Source: Chromatiaceae bacterium
GTDB taxonomy: Bacteria > Pseudomonadota > Gammaproteobacteria > Chromatiales > Chromatiaceae
Direction: 5' to 3'
Assembly (NCBI GenBank): GCA_024235415.1
Contig: JACKML010000004.1
Coordinates: 333,299 to 397,298, forward strand
Length of the DNA stretch: 64,000 nucleotides
The notes under the pieces are model-generated. The model did no database searches. It was not told where the DNA came from and worked only from the letters and a program-made list of their open reading frames with translations. This document shows, one piece after another, positions 40,824 through 49,866 of the stretch; position 1 is the first letter of the stretch, and each line of letters begins with the position of its first letter. Made by a program: the position numbers and the translations under genes.

Positions 40824-41930
40824 GTCCGACAGTGCCAGCAGATGGTTGTCCCAACGATAGCCGGCAAACACGCGGTGGTCGGAAACGGCGAGGACCCGGT
40901 CAATACCGGCGACTCCGCCGTTGCCGTCACTGACAACAAACCCGTACCCATCAGCAGCCGTCCGACCGATACCGCAGGCGTCGGCCTGCTCGTACAGACC
41001 AAGGTAGTCACCCCCGGCGCTCCAGAAGGTGACCACACCGCCACGTGGGGATGACACGGCGAAACGCAGACCTTCTGCATCGAATGTCACGCTGCCGCAG
41101 TAGTTTCGCAGTCGCCGCTGTACCGCATCCGGCGCACTCAACAGCCGCATCGGCTGTTTACCGTGCTGGATAGCTATCAACGGTGGGAAAAGCTCGGGCC
41201 TGCCCTCGAACTGCATCGCCACCGCGACCCGGTCATCCGGCGAGACGTCGATATGACGGATGCTCAGCTGGTGCCATTGCTCCTCGGGTTCGTGCCGCTG
41301 CAGCAAGCGGCCGCTGGCGACATCGACGTAGGCAAGGTTCGGACGCATGCCCGCGAGGTTCGACTTGACGCGCGGCAGATCGGGATGGGTACGGATGCCG
41401 CCATTGGCGATCACCAGTGTGTTGCCGTCGGCCAGCAGCCTGATCTCGTGGGGACCGACACCGTGGCTCGGCAGTTCATCGGTACGCCGGTAGCTGTTGC
41501 CTGCATCGTATACCCCGATCACGCCTTCACCCGACGCATAGGCGTTCTCGCTGCACAGCAGCCGCGTGCCGTCGGGTGTGAACTGTCCGTGCCCGTAAAA
41601 ATGCCGGCCGGATACCGCGGCGATCCTGTGCGAGACCTGCCCGCTCGCAAGGTCGACGATCCATACGAAGGTGCCGGGGCGGCGCGCGAACACCGCGGCA
41701 CGACGCTGCATCGGGTCGACGGCGACCCCATGCCCGCGCCCCGGCAACGCGACGTCCATCAGCCGGCCGCCATCGACATCGACCATGCTGAGGAAATGAC
41801 CGCCCCTGTCATCGCTGCGACAGCCGAGCAGTCGCTGCCGCCCGGCGCCGGTGCCCGCCATGGCCATCGCCGGGCCGAGCAGCAGGCCACCCAGGCCCAG
41901 TCGGATGAATGCCCTTCTGTCAATCGCCAT
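40809..41930 (-). CDS. DUF1513 Tat-exported protein
   Basis: 373 residues with a Tat-type signal (DRRAFIRLGLGG) and a beta-propeller-like body of repeated strands (GHFLSMVDVDGG, YGHGQFTPDGTRLLCSENAY, RHIDVSPDDRVAVAMQ). This is the DUF1513 family, which commonly sits beside imelysins and di-haem oxidoreductases in iron-regulated loci. Biochemical role unknown. ATG 41930 overlaps the imelysin-like gene by 11 bases; earlier in-frame codons lie within that gene. Confidence 0.85.
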   Translation of the reverse strand: MAIDRRAFIRLGLGGLLLGPAMAMAGTGAGRQRLLGCRSDDRGGHFLSMVDVDGGRLMDVALPGRGHGVAVDPMQRRAAVFARRPGTFVWIVDLASGQVSHRIAAVSGRHFYGHGQFTPDGTRLLCSENAYASGEGVIGVYDAGNSYRRTDELPSHGVGPHEIRLLADGNTLVIANGGIRTHPDLPRVKSNLAGMRPNLAYVDVASGRLLQRHEPEEQWHQLSIRHIDVSPDDRVAVAMQFEGRPELFPPLIAIQHGKQPMRLLSAPDAVQRRLRNYCGSVTFDAEGLRFAVSSPRGGVVTFWSAGGDYLGLYEQADACGIGRTAADGYGFVVSDGNGGVAGIDRVLAVSDHRVFAGYRWDNHLLALSDLQGR

Positions 41931-42948
41931 CGAGACTGTTGAACCCGAGTGAGAGTCCCAGGGCTGCCGCCAGGTCGCGCGCGAGCAGTTGTTTGAGCGC
42001 CGAGAGTTCTGCCTGCAGCTGCTCAACCAACGCGCGTTGGTCGGGATCGGACACCGCGTCGGCGAGCGGCATGTGCAGTTTCTCAAGCGTCGATCTGGCC
42101 TGCGCAAAGGCCGCTTCGATCTGCGGATGCGGCGACGCGTCCGCCAGTTCGGGGGCGAACGCCTGCCGGTACAACGCATGACAGGCGCCCAGATTGGCCG
42201 CTATGGCCGGCAACCCGGTCTGACTGCGCCATCCTTCGGCGCGTTTGCCGCGCGCCTTCTCCAGGCCCTTGTCGAGTGGACGTGCGAGCTTCTGGGTGAT
42301 GATCAGTTCCAGCTCGGTATGCAGGCTGTTGAGCAACCGGCCCGCCAGTTCCGCCTTGTTCGCAAACAGCGGGTTGCCCGGCGCCGGGTCTGCGAAGTAA
42401 CGGATATAGGGGGTGTCGCCGGTGGACCAGTCCCCGACGATCCCATCCGCCATATCGCGCAGATTGGCGGCTATCGCGACGACCAGGCGGCAGGCCGTGG
42501 TGTCCGGAGGCGTCCCGGCAAACAACAGGCGCTCCATCGCACTGAAGCCCTGCACGGCAACGCTCTTCTGGCCGATGTCGAAGTCGGCCTGCAGCAGTGC
42601 CGGATCATCGAGCAACTGGCCGAGGTGCCTGCCAACCGCGCCGCGCTCGTCCGGCCACAATTCAAACCGGTATTCGCGCGAAAGATACTGCACAGGCCCG
42701 AAGCGCAGGTGCTGTGCACCCTGCCAGGCGAGAAAGGCGCCTCGGTAGCCGGCCTGCAGATGTGCCAGTGCCAAATCAGACGGTCGGGCGCAGTAGGCAC
42801 GTGCCGCAAGGTCCAGTTCTGCGGTTCGTTCGGCCAGGCTGCGGTACGTCGGCAAGACGTGCCGATCCGCGATCGCCTGGAAGTCGTAGGCCCGGGCCGT
42901 CGCGTACGACAACAGCAGGGCAAGCATCAGGATGATTCTGTTCAGCAT
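41920..42948 (-). CDS. imelysin-like protein (variant motif)
   Basis: 342-residue exported helical protein of the imelysin family (signal to about residue 21, ARAYDFQ). The family motif GxHxxE is here GFSAME, with Ser for His, as in some partner imelysins. Other landmarks: FLAWQGAQHLRFGPVQY and WPDERGAVGRHL. It probably works in periplasmic iron binding or uptake. The frame opens at a TTG (42951), but ATG 42948 overlapping the DUF1111 stop (ATGA) is the better start. Confidence 0.85.
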   Translation of the reverse strand: MLNRIILMLALLLSYATARAYDFQAIADRHVLPTYRSLAERTAELDLAARAYCARPSDLALAHLQAGYRGAFLAWQGAQHLRFGPVQYLSREYRFELWPDERGAVGRHLGQLLDDPALLQADFDIGQKSVAVQGFSAMERLLFAGTPPDTTACRLVVAIAANLRDMADGIVGDWSTGDTPYIRYFADPAPGNPLFANKAELAGRLLNSLHTELELIITQKLARPLDKGLEKARGKRAEGWRSQTGLPAIAANLGACHALYRQAFAPELADASPHPQIEAAFAQARSTLEKLHMPLADAVSDPDQRALVEQLQAELSALKQLLARDLAAALGLSLGFNSLDGD

Positions 42949-44342
42949 CAAAGGCTCTCGATGAAAGTCAGCAATTGGTCGCGCGCATCACGATCCAGGG
43001 CGATCACCGCATCGCGTTGTGCCAGGGCCTCGCCACCGTGCCAAAGGATTGCCTCCAGCAGGCTGCGGGCGCGGCCGTCGTGCAGGTAATTGCCGTGTCC
43101 ACTCACCTGCGGCGTCAGCCCGATCCCCCACAGCGGCGCGGTGCGCCACTCGCGCCCATTGGCCATGCCCTCCGGCCGGTTGTCCGCCAGCCCCTCGCCC
43201 AGGTCATGCAGCAACAGATCGGTGTAAGGGGCGATATCCCGGTCATGATTCGCCGCGTCCCCTGTGTGGCTGCCCGTACGGAAGTAAGGGGTGTGGCAGG
43301 ACTGGCAACCGATCCGCTCGAAGATGTGCTCACCCGCCAGGACATCGGGGTGATCGGCGTTGCGGCGCGCCGGCACCCCCAGGTGGCTGACGAAGAAACG
43401 CACCAGATCAGTAACCTGGCGATGCGCCTCCAGGTCATCGTATTGCGCGCTGTTGCCGTTCGGCGCCGCCCGACAGGCCGGCTGGCGTTCTGTGCAGTCG
43501 CCCGCGGCCTCCGGATACAGCGGGACCGACAGGCCCAGGTCTATCGAGAACGCCGCCTGCGATTGTTCGTCGATACTCGGCAGACCGGCCTTGTGGCCAA
43601 AGCGGCCCAACACCGTGGCTCCCGATGTGCGACTCCAGACGCGGTTGGCGCGACCCGAGATGCCGTCACCATCGCGATCGTCCGGATCCTCCTGAGCGAT
43701 GATGTCTTCCTGATCAATCGCCTCAAGCAGGCCCAGGCCGATGAGCTGTGGCGCCATGCGCGGCGACAGGCGGACCTGCGGGTGCAGCGGGCCATAGCCC
43801 AGGTCATCGATACTGTAGGTCGGTTTCCGCAGGCCGACGCGACTGCCATCCCGCAACGACAGCGGGACCTCCGTATAGCGCAGTCCAAGCCGGTACTCGG
43901 CGGCATGCCCGGGCACGGCGAAGTTCTGCAGTTGCAGCCCGTAGGTCGGGTCCGGAATATTGTTGATGCGGTGTTCGGCGAGCTGCCGCCGCTCACCCTC
44001 ATCCTGCGGTGGGATATCGATGCGCATCACCAGCGACGCGGCGTCTGGGTCCGCGTCTTCGACCGGGCGCCCACGACCGCCGTTCACATGGCAGTTCATG
44101 CAGCCGCGCGCGTTATACAAAGGCCCCAGGCCGTCGGCCGCCCGGGTCGAGGCCGGGGCCGTGACCCACAGGCGACTGAACAGGGCACGACCGACTTCGA
44201 AATCCAGTCTGTCATCAGGCTCCAGATACATGGCGGGCCGGGAGAAAGCCCAGGTATCCGGAGTCGCGCCAAGGGCGGCCGCGTGACACACGCCACAGAG
44301 ACACACCAGACCTGATAACACCACCTTTGCCAGATGCATCAT
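42948..44342 (-). CDS. di-haem DUF1111 oxidoreductase
   Basis: 464-residue exported protein (signal to about residue 22). Two c-haem sites: CMNCH near residue 81 and CQSCH near residue 346. This is the DUF1111 (DHOR, COG3488 thiol oxidoreductase) family, related to MauG/cytochrome c peroxidases, and typically next to imelysins. LWGIGLTPQVSGHGNYLHDGRAR near the C-terminus is the family's conserved segment. Substrate unknown; a role in iron or sulfur redox is inference from context. Confidence 0.88.
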   Translation of the reverse strand: MMHLAKVVLSGLVCLCGVCHAAALGATPDTWAFSRPAMYLEPDDRLDFEVGRALFSRLWVTAPASTRAADGLGPLYNARGCMNCHVNGGRGRPVEDADPDAASLVMRIDIPPQDEGERRQLAEHRINNIPDPTYGLQLQNFAVPGHAAEYRLGLRYTEVPLSLRDGSRVGLRKPTYSIDDLGYGPLHPQVRLSPRMAPQLIGLGLLEAIDQEDIIAQEDPDDRDGDGISGRANRVWSRTSGATVLGRFGHKAGLPSIDEQSQAAFSIDLGLSVPLYPEAAGDCTERQPACRAAPNGNSAQYDDLEAHRQVTDLVRFFVSHLGVPARRNADHPDVLAGEHIFERIGCQSCHTPYFRTGSHTGDAANHDRDIAPYTDLLLHDLGEGLADNRPEGMANGREWRTAPLWGIGLTPQVSGHGNYLHDGRARSLLEAILWHGGEALAQRDAVIALDRDARDQLLTFIESL

Positions 44343-44348
44343 GATCGT

Positions 44349-45500
44349 TCAGGGCCGATGTTCGAGCAGATGCTCATAGCGCCGGTCGGTGAGCGTCTTC
44401 ATGAACGCAACCAATGCGTCGATGCGCCGATCGTCGAGCGCGGGGCCCGTCTCCAGTTCCTTCAATGCAAGATTGTCAGGCACCTCCGGCGCGCGCCATT
44501 GCTCACCGGTCTCGGGATTGATCTGACGCTTCGCGCTCTTGCTGTTGTACTTGTTGTAGAACAACACAACGGTCCGCAGATCGCCGAACACGCCGTTGTG
44601 CATGTAGGGGCCGGTAACGGCGACATTGCGCAGCGTCGGCACCTTGAACCTGCCCGCCTGCGCGGGATCATCGATCGCCGGATTGTCCAGCAGGCCGCGA
44701 TCGACATGGTCGGCAGCCACGCCGTTGACTGCCCGTGCGGCGTCATTGGGAGGCACACCGATGTTGTGGTACGCGTAGTTGCTGAAGGTCTCACCGGTAC
44801 GGTTGGGCGTCGGCTTGAGCTGGTGACAGATGTTGCAGTTGCTGAACTGCTGGGAAAAAAACAGTGTCATGCCGAGGTCTTCCAGCACGGTCATCTGGTA
44901 CTCACCGCGCAGATAGCGGTCGTATCTGGAATCGAACGGCGCGAAGAGATCCGTCCTCTCGAAGGCGGCGATACTCTCGGTCATCGCGCGGTAGGCATCG
45001 TCCGGCCGGTCGAGGATGTCACCTCCGAAGAAACTGCCAAATGCGGCCACATAGGTCGCATTCTCCCTCAGCCGGTCGACCACGCCGGCCTTGTCCGGCA
45101 TACCCATCTCGATCGGGTTTAGCGGCGGGCCACCGGCCTGACCGGCGAGGTCCTTTTCGCGGCCGTCGAGAAACTGGCCGCCGACGTACCGCCCTTCGTC
45201 GTCGCGGTGGAAGTCCGGGCTGAACGCCGCATAAGACGCGGTCGGGGCATTGCGATCGCCCAGCGATCGTCCGTCATCACCGAGCGAGACCGCCTTGCCG
45301 GCGGCGTTGCCGCGGGGATCGGCAAAACCGAATTCAGGTGAATGGCAGGTGGCACAGGACTGGCTGCGGTTCTTCGAGAGATTGACGTCGAAGTACAGCG
45401 CGCGACCGAGCGCCTCGATGGAGCCGATCGATTCGGCGGCCATCCCTGCAGCCGGCAAAGCGAGAAGGACGATGGCCAGGTGTCGTTCAAGTGGTTTCAT
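44349..45500 (-). CDS. cytochrome c peroxidase/MauG-family di-haem protein
   Basis: 383-residue exported di-haem protein with signal (to about residue 22) and haem motifs CATCH (near 51) and CNICH (near 222). FGDLRTVVLFYNKYNSKS and LRNVAVTGPYMHNGVF are family signatures. CcpA-type enzymes reduce H2O2; MauG-type members oxidise other substrates, and the local iron genes make a peroxidase assignment uncertain. It starts at ATG 45500, 66 bases after the imelysin upstream, and is followed six bases later by DUF1111. Confidence 0.88.
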   Translation of the reverse strand: MKPLERHLAIVLLALPAAGMAAESIGSIEALGRALYFDVNLSKNRSQSCATCHSPEFGFADPRGNAAGKAVSLGDDGRSLGDRNAPTASYAAFSPDFHRDDEGRYVGGQFLDGREKDLAGQAGGPPLNPIEMGMPDKAGVVDRLRENATYVAAFGSFFGGDILDRPDDAYRAMTESIAAFERTDLFAPFDSRYDRYLRGEYQMTVLEDLGMTLFFSQQFSNCNICHQLKPTPNRTGETFSNYAYHNIGVPPNDAARAVNGVAADHVDRGLLDNPAIDDPAQAGRFKVPTLRNVAVTGPYMHNGVFGDLRTVVLFYNKYNSKSAKRQINPETGEQWRAPEVPDNLALKELETGPALDDRRIDALVAFMKTLTDRRYEHLLEHRP

Positions 45501-45566
45501 GTCGCCAATCCGTGAAGGAGTCGTGCGACCCGCCCCCGCTGGCGCGGAGACGGGCCTGAGAGGGAT

Positions 45567-46820
45567 TCAGTTCACCTTGCCCGGTGCATCGAGGCTGTCC
45601 GAGCCTTCGAACGCGATCGATTCCAGGCCCATCGCGATGACGGCCTTTTCGATGGCCCGTGTCTGCATGACGAGCGCATCCACCGCCGCCTTGACCTTGG
45701 CATTGCCGCTGGCATTGCCCTCACCGATCATCTGGTCGTAGGACTCCCCTCCCTGCGCGGTGTCGACCAGCACCTGCATGGCTGCAAGTGTGGCGTCCAG
45801 ATGATCACGCAGCACCTTGTCCGCCGCCGCATCCCTGGCCGAGACCAGATCCGAAAGGCTCGGACCGCTCAGCACGCTGCCATCGATCCGCGTATAGGCG
45901 CCGGTGTAGACATTGCGGATACCCAGGGCATCGTCGTAGTGCGACCAGTGGGTGTTGTCGCTGAAGCAGTCGTGTTCCTCTTCAGGGTCGTGCAGCATCA
46001 GGCCAAGCTTCATGCGTTCCCCGGCCAGCTCGCCATACGACAGGCTGCCCATCCCGGTGAAGATGGTGGCGAGGTTCTTTTCCAGATCACCGGTGGTGAC
46101 AGCGAGCCGGGCCTCGCCGCCGTCCGCCCACTGACCAACCATCCATTGCAGTTCGTCGACCAGAAGACCGGTTACGGCCCTCAGATAGTCCGCGCGTCGA
46201 TCGCAGTTTCCCCAGGAGCAGTCGGCGGGGTCGTAGTCGCTGGCCGGACGCACACCGGCGCCGGGTCCGGTGCCATTGAGGTCCTGCCCCCAAAGCAGAA
46301 ACTCGATCGCGTGGTATCCGGTGGCGACGTTGGTCTCCACCTCGTCGATCTCGTGAAGGGTCTCCGACAGCAGTGCCTTGTCGATCCGCGAGGCATCGAC
46401 CGTCCTGCCACCGACGGTCAGCGTCTTGTTGGCGATCACATTGGCGGTGTACAGCGGATTCTCGTCAGACTCGCTGCCGTAGCTCGCGGCCGTGTAGTCG
46501 ATCAGGCCCTCGTCGAGTGGCCAGGCGTTCACCTTGCCTTCCCAGTCGTCCACGATCGGGTTGCCGAAACGGTAGGCCTCGGTCTGCTGGTACGGATGGC
46601 GTGCGGCCACCCAGGCCGCGCGGGCCGCGGCCAGATTGTCCTCGGTCGGCCGCGCAAGCAGGGTATCGACCTGTTGCTGCAGTGCCTGCGCACCGATCAG
46701 GGCATCGCCATACACCGCGTGTGCCATGTCCGCATAGTGGTCGAGTACGGCCTCGGCGGTGGCCGCGTGCAACGGCATGTTCAACGCCAGGCCGACGGTC
46801 AGCGTGAGTATCCTGTTCAT
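45567..46820 (-). CDS. imelysin family protein
   Basis: 417-residue exported protein with signal (to about residue 19) and canonical imelysin motif GxHxxE (GYHAIEFLLWG, near residue 168). A disulfide pair is likely in DCSWGNCDRR. Proteins of this type (IrpA/IcmP/EfeO-like) are iron-regulated and bind iron or participate in its uptake; the peptidase activity first reported for the family is doubtful. It follows the porin by 20 bases. Confidence 0.92.
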   Translation of the reverse strand: MNRILTLTVGLALNMPLHAATAEAVLDHYADMAHAVYGDALIGAQALQQQVDTLLARPTEDNLAAARAAWVAARHPYQQTEAYRFGNPIVDDWEGKVNAWPLDEGLIDYTAASYGSESDENPLYTANVIANKTLTVGGRTVDASRIDKALLSETLHEIDEVETNVATGYHAIEFLLWGQDLNGTGPGAGVRPASDYDPADCSWGNCDRRADYLRAVTGLLVDELQWMVGQWADGGEARLAVTTGDLEKNLATIFTGMGSLSYGELAGERMKLGLMLHDPEEEHDCFSDNTHWSHYDDALGIRNVYTGAYTRIDGSVLSGPSLSDLVSARDAAADKVLRDHLDATLAAMQVLVDTAQGGESYDQMIGEGNASGNAKVKAAVDALVMQTRAIEKAVIAMGLESIAFEGSDSLDAPGKVN

Positions 46821-46840
46821 TGTGTTCTGTCTCCGGTAAA

Positions 46841-48034
46841 TCAGAATTCGACGGCCAGCTGCGCGGTGACGGTGTCACCGCCGCTTGTGCCAGTGCCGCC
46901 GTCTGCAGCGCTGTAGTCGTCGTCATGCGCCCACTCGAAGGACACTGCGGTGTTCTCCATGACGTCGACCGAAATGGCGGCGGCGATCCGCTTCTCCGGC
47001 AGTCCCAGTGCCACGGCCTCGTCCGTCTCCTGGTAGGCGACCGCCACGGTTGCGTCTCTGCCGACCAGCGTGAAGCTGTACCCGGCCTCGAGATTGAACG
47101 CTGAAGGCTGGGCGCCGCTCCCCTTGAAGGCCAGTTCGTTCACATGGAAGCTGTCGACGGCCGTCGTGTACTCGGCGATGAACATGAATGGCCCGGTGGC
47201 GACTTTCGCATCCAGCGTGACGCCGGCCACATGGTCGTCGTAGTCGACCACCGCGGTGTTGATGTTGTCCTGGATCGTGTCCTGCAGGCCGTCGGCATCG
47301 CCGATGTCGCTGATGTAGCCGAGATTCACCGCGAACCCATGGTTCCCGCCTTCGTGGCTGAAGCCGGCGAAGGCACCAAAGGCATCGATCTGATCGTCAC
47401 CGCGTCGTGCAAGGTCGCCATTGAACACATACAGCCCGCCGACGAAGCCGCCGGACTCAATGCCGCCGACGATGGCGGTCTCGCGTGTCTCACCAATCTC
47501 CAGCGTCAAGGGGTCCGAGACCAGGTTGGTCTCGTAGGTACCGAACGGCACATACTGCTGACCGGCCGACACGAACCAGGGGCCGTCGGGATCGGCGATC
47601 GTGATCGCGGCGACATCGACCTCCAGATCGGTGTCGTCCTCTTCGTACAACAGGGTGATCTCGCCGGCCACCCAATCATTGATCTGAGCGGTGACGCCGA
47701 TCTCCGCGGTGGCCACCGAAATATCGCTGGAACTGCCGCCACTGTCGGGGTCGTTGTAGCCGGCCTCCACCTCCAGGGCGCCGCCGATCTCGACATGCTG
47801 GAACCAACCGCCACTGGACTGTCCAGGTTGTTCCCGGACCCGCGGGTTCGAGACCAGCGCCTCTATCTGACGGTCCTTCTCGCGGATCACCTCGTTCTGT
47901 GCATGCACGTGTTGCTCCAGCTGCCTCAGGCGGGCTTTGATGGCGGCCAGCTCATCATCAATGGCGCCCGCTGCGGTGACACCCGTGCAGGAAAACGCGG
48001 TCGCCACGGCGGCCGCGAGTGCGTGTCTGTTCAT
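46841..48034 (-). CDS. LbtU-like outer-membrane porin
   Basis: 397 residues: signal peptide (to about residue 22), a coiled-coil start of the mature part (ELAAIKARLRQLEQHVHAQNEVIREKDRQIEAL, shown here only as a landmark from about 28 to 60), then a barrel of alternating strands ending in the C-terminal Phe (LAVEF). This organisation is that of the LbtU siderophore-porin family. It is 66 bases downstream of hemP and directly upstream of the imelysin gene, so probably the outer-membrane entry of this iron locus. Ligand unknown. Confidence 0.85.
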   Translation of the reverse strand: MNRHALAAAVATAFSCTGVTAAGAIDDELAAIKARLRQLEQHVHAQNEVIREKDRQIEALVSNPRVREQPGQSSGGWFQHVEIGGALEVEAGYNDPDSGGSSSDISVATAEIGVTAQINDWVAGEITLLYEEDDTDLEVDVAAITIADPDGPWFVSAGQQYVPFGTYETNLVSDPLTLEIGETRETAIVGGIESGGFVGGLYVFNGDLARRGDDQIDAFGAFAGFSHEGGNHGFAVNLGYISDIGDADGLQDTIQDNINTAVVDYDDHVAGVTLDAKVATGPFMFIAEYTTAVDSFHVNELAFKGSGAQPSAFNLEAGYSFTLVGRDATVAVAYQETDEAVALGLPEKRIAAAISVDVMENTAVSFEWAHDDDYSAADGGTGTSGGDTVTAQLAVEF

Positions 48035-48100
48035 CGAAAGACTCCCTAGCGTTTCTTGCTCTTGCTAGGGCTGGCTGGCGGCAGCTGGCTTGCCCGGTGT

Positions 48101-48283
48101 TTATTTGGTCAGGATCAACCTGCCCAGACGCGTTATCTGCAGACGATAGATCTCGCCCTGGTGTTCGATCTCTATACGCGGACCATCGCGAAACAGTTCG
48201 CGACTGTTCAATACCGGTGGCCTGGAGCCACTGGCGGCGGGGACAGGCCGTTCCTTTTCATGCTTTTTGCCTTGGCTTGTCAC
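48101..48283 (-). CDS. hemP: HemP-type haemin uptake protein
   Basis: 60 residues from GTG 48283. The C-terminal half carries the HemP signature: NSRELF...I.I.H.GE.YRLQIT..G.LILTK. HemP/HmuP proteins are small regulators or accessory proteins in iron/haem uptake loci. The longer frame (to 48376) would begin inside the promoter and is rejected. As first gene of the locus it has its own promoter at 48316-48344. Confidence 0.85.
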   Translation of the reverse strand: MTSQGKKHEKERPVPAASGSRPPVLNSRELFRDGPRIEIEHQGEIYRLQITRLGRLILTK

Positions 48284-48315
48284 GTCGCCTGCTGCTGGTT
48301 TCGGTAGATGCAGTA

Positions 48316-48344
48316 ATATTAATGCGAACGATTTGTATCCGCAA
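48316..48344 (-). promoter_or_regulatory. promoter of the hemP iron locus with possible Fur-like site
   Basis: Minus strand: TTGCGG (48344-48339), 17 bases, TAATAT (48321-48316). The spacer holds AATGCGAACGATTTGTATC on the plus strand (48321-48339), which matches the Fur consensus at only about half its positions. Iron regulation is expected from the genes but the box is weak. Confidence 0.5.
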
Positions 48345-48395
48345 CTCCAATTTGGAATGGTGAGGCAAAACTGCACCGATCACGCGGCGGACGGC

Positions 48396-49853
48396 TCACA
48401 GGGTCTTCAGGTATTCGACCAGTGACCAACGCTGATCGTCGGACAGCCCCGAGGCAAAATCATGGCCCTGCGCCGAGTTGGCCCGTGCCGCCGTGTCATG
48501 CAGGGTGCCGGCGCGCGCCGCCTCGGGGCCGGTGGTCAGGTAACCGACCCTGACCGGATCGTAGACGTCGTAGCCACGGTGGAAACGCCCGGGCCGTTGC
48601 GCCGGTGGCAGGAGCAGGTCGTACAGGGTCGGCACCGATCCATTGTGCAGATAAGGGGCACGCAGCCAGATCCCGTCGAGATACTGCGCGACATACCCGG
48701 TCAAGGGTTCCTCCACCAGGCCCTTGCGTTCGATACCCATGTCCTCGACCACCTTATTGGCCTCGGCTGCCGCCTTCGCATTCCAGGTATCCATGCGCTC
48801 ACGATCCGTGCCGATCTCGGCCAGCGGCACGACGGTGCCGGTGCGCTCGCTGGCGTGACAGCTCGCGCAATGCGCGGCGAAAAGCTGTCCGCCCTGCTCT
48901 GCTTTTGCCTTGTCGATTGCAAACGGATAGCCCGGCGCCGGTTTGGTTGTCAGGTAGTGATGCAGCCAGTCGATGTGCCCGAGAAAATCGTCCCGGTCCT
49001 TCGGTTCGGCACCCATCAGGCCAAGCGCCGAGTCGATGATCACCGAATAGGCGTTGTGGCTGTCGCCGGCGAAGTTCATGCGATTGCCGCGCTCCTCGCG
49101 GTACTTCTGCAGGTTCCACACCGACGGCATGTCGGTCGGTCCAAAACTGTCGTCCATCGGCCAGCGGATCATGAAGTACTTGGTGAGGTTCATCGCATCG
49201 TCACGCCCGCGACCCCATTCCGGGAAATCATGCCGGTAGATCCACTGGAACTGCGCCTCGCGTTCGATCAGGCGCTTGCGGGTGATTGGGATGATCAGAT
49301 AGCGGTACGCCAGCCGATCGATCCAGTCCAGGTCGGCGGCCAGGTTGATCTCCGGCATCATGGTGTCGGCGTTGAATCGCGGATCCTTGGCGCAGTCGAC
49401 CAGGAAGCGGAAGAACGCCTCCAGGTCGAGCGTGTGGTTCGGCCCGGTCGGCACCAGGACCGGGTTCGAATCGTGTTCGGTGCGATAGCTGGCGGTGTGG
49501 CAGACCGCACAGTTGTTGGCGACACGGTCGAAACCGATGCGCCGCTTGGTAAAACCGATCGGCAGCTCCCTGCCCTGCTCCCAGGTCACACCGAACGCGG
49601 CATAGCCGCCCGGGCCGGGCAGCTTGTCGGGAAACACGCGCGGCAACACGTAGAAGATCCAGTAGGGGATGCCGGCATCCTGTTCGGCGCCGATGGATCC
49701 GTATTTGAAACGTTCATCGGGATCATCGAACGTCTGTGCCGGATAGGCGCGCAGGAAGCGGTCCCAGCCAATATACCCGAGCACGACCACGACGATCAGC
49801 GACAGCATACCGACCACCTTCAGCCAGCGCGGCAGACGACTCAGAAGTTGCAT
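48396..49853 (-). CDS. membrane-anchored di-haem cytochrome c (paralogue 1)
   Basis: 485 residues with one N-terminal membrane segment (about 12-30) and a periplasmic body. Haem motifs are CAVCH (near 116) and CASCH (near 332). RAPYLHNGSVPTLYDLLLPP near 405-425 is a strong family signature also in the next gene. It resembles large di-haem cytochromes of the MauG/RoxA-type superfamily, but I cannot assign a substrate. Last gene of an operon with short gaps (13 bases to the next). Confidence 0.75.
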   Translation of the reverse strand: MQLLSRLPRWLKVVGMLSLIVVVVLGYIGWDRFLRAYPAQTFDDPDERFKYGSIGAEQDAGIPYWIFYVLPRVFPDKLPGPGGYAAFGVTWEQGRELPIGFTKRRIGFDRVANNCAVCHTASYRTEHDSNPVLVPTGPNHTLDLEAFFRFLVDCAKDPRFNADTMMPEINLAADLDWIDRLAYRYLIIPITRKRLIEREAQFQWIYRHDFPEWGRGRDDAMNLTKYFMIRWPMDDSFGPTDMPSVWNLQKYREERGNRMNFAGDSHNAYSVIIDSALGLMGAEPKDRDDFLGHIDWLHHYLTTKPAPGYPFAIDKAKAEQGGQLFAAHCASCHASERTGTVVPLAEIGTDRERMDTWNAKAAAEANKVVEDMGIERKGLVEEPLTGYVAQYLDGIWLRAPYLHNGSVPTLYDLLLPPAQRPGRFHRGYDVYDPVRVGYLTTGPEAARAGTLHDTAARANSAQGHDFASGLSDDQRWSLVEYLKTL

Positions 49854-49866
49854 GGCGGTCTCCCTG

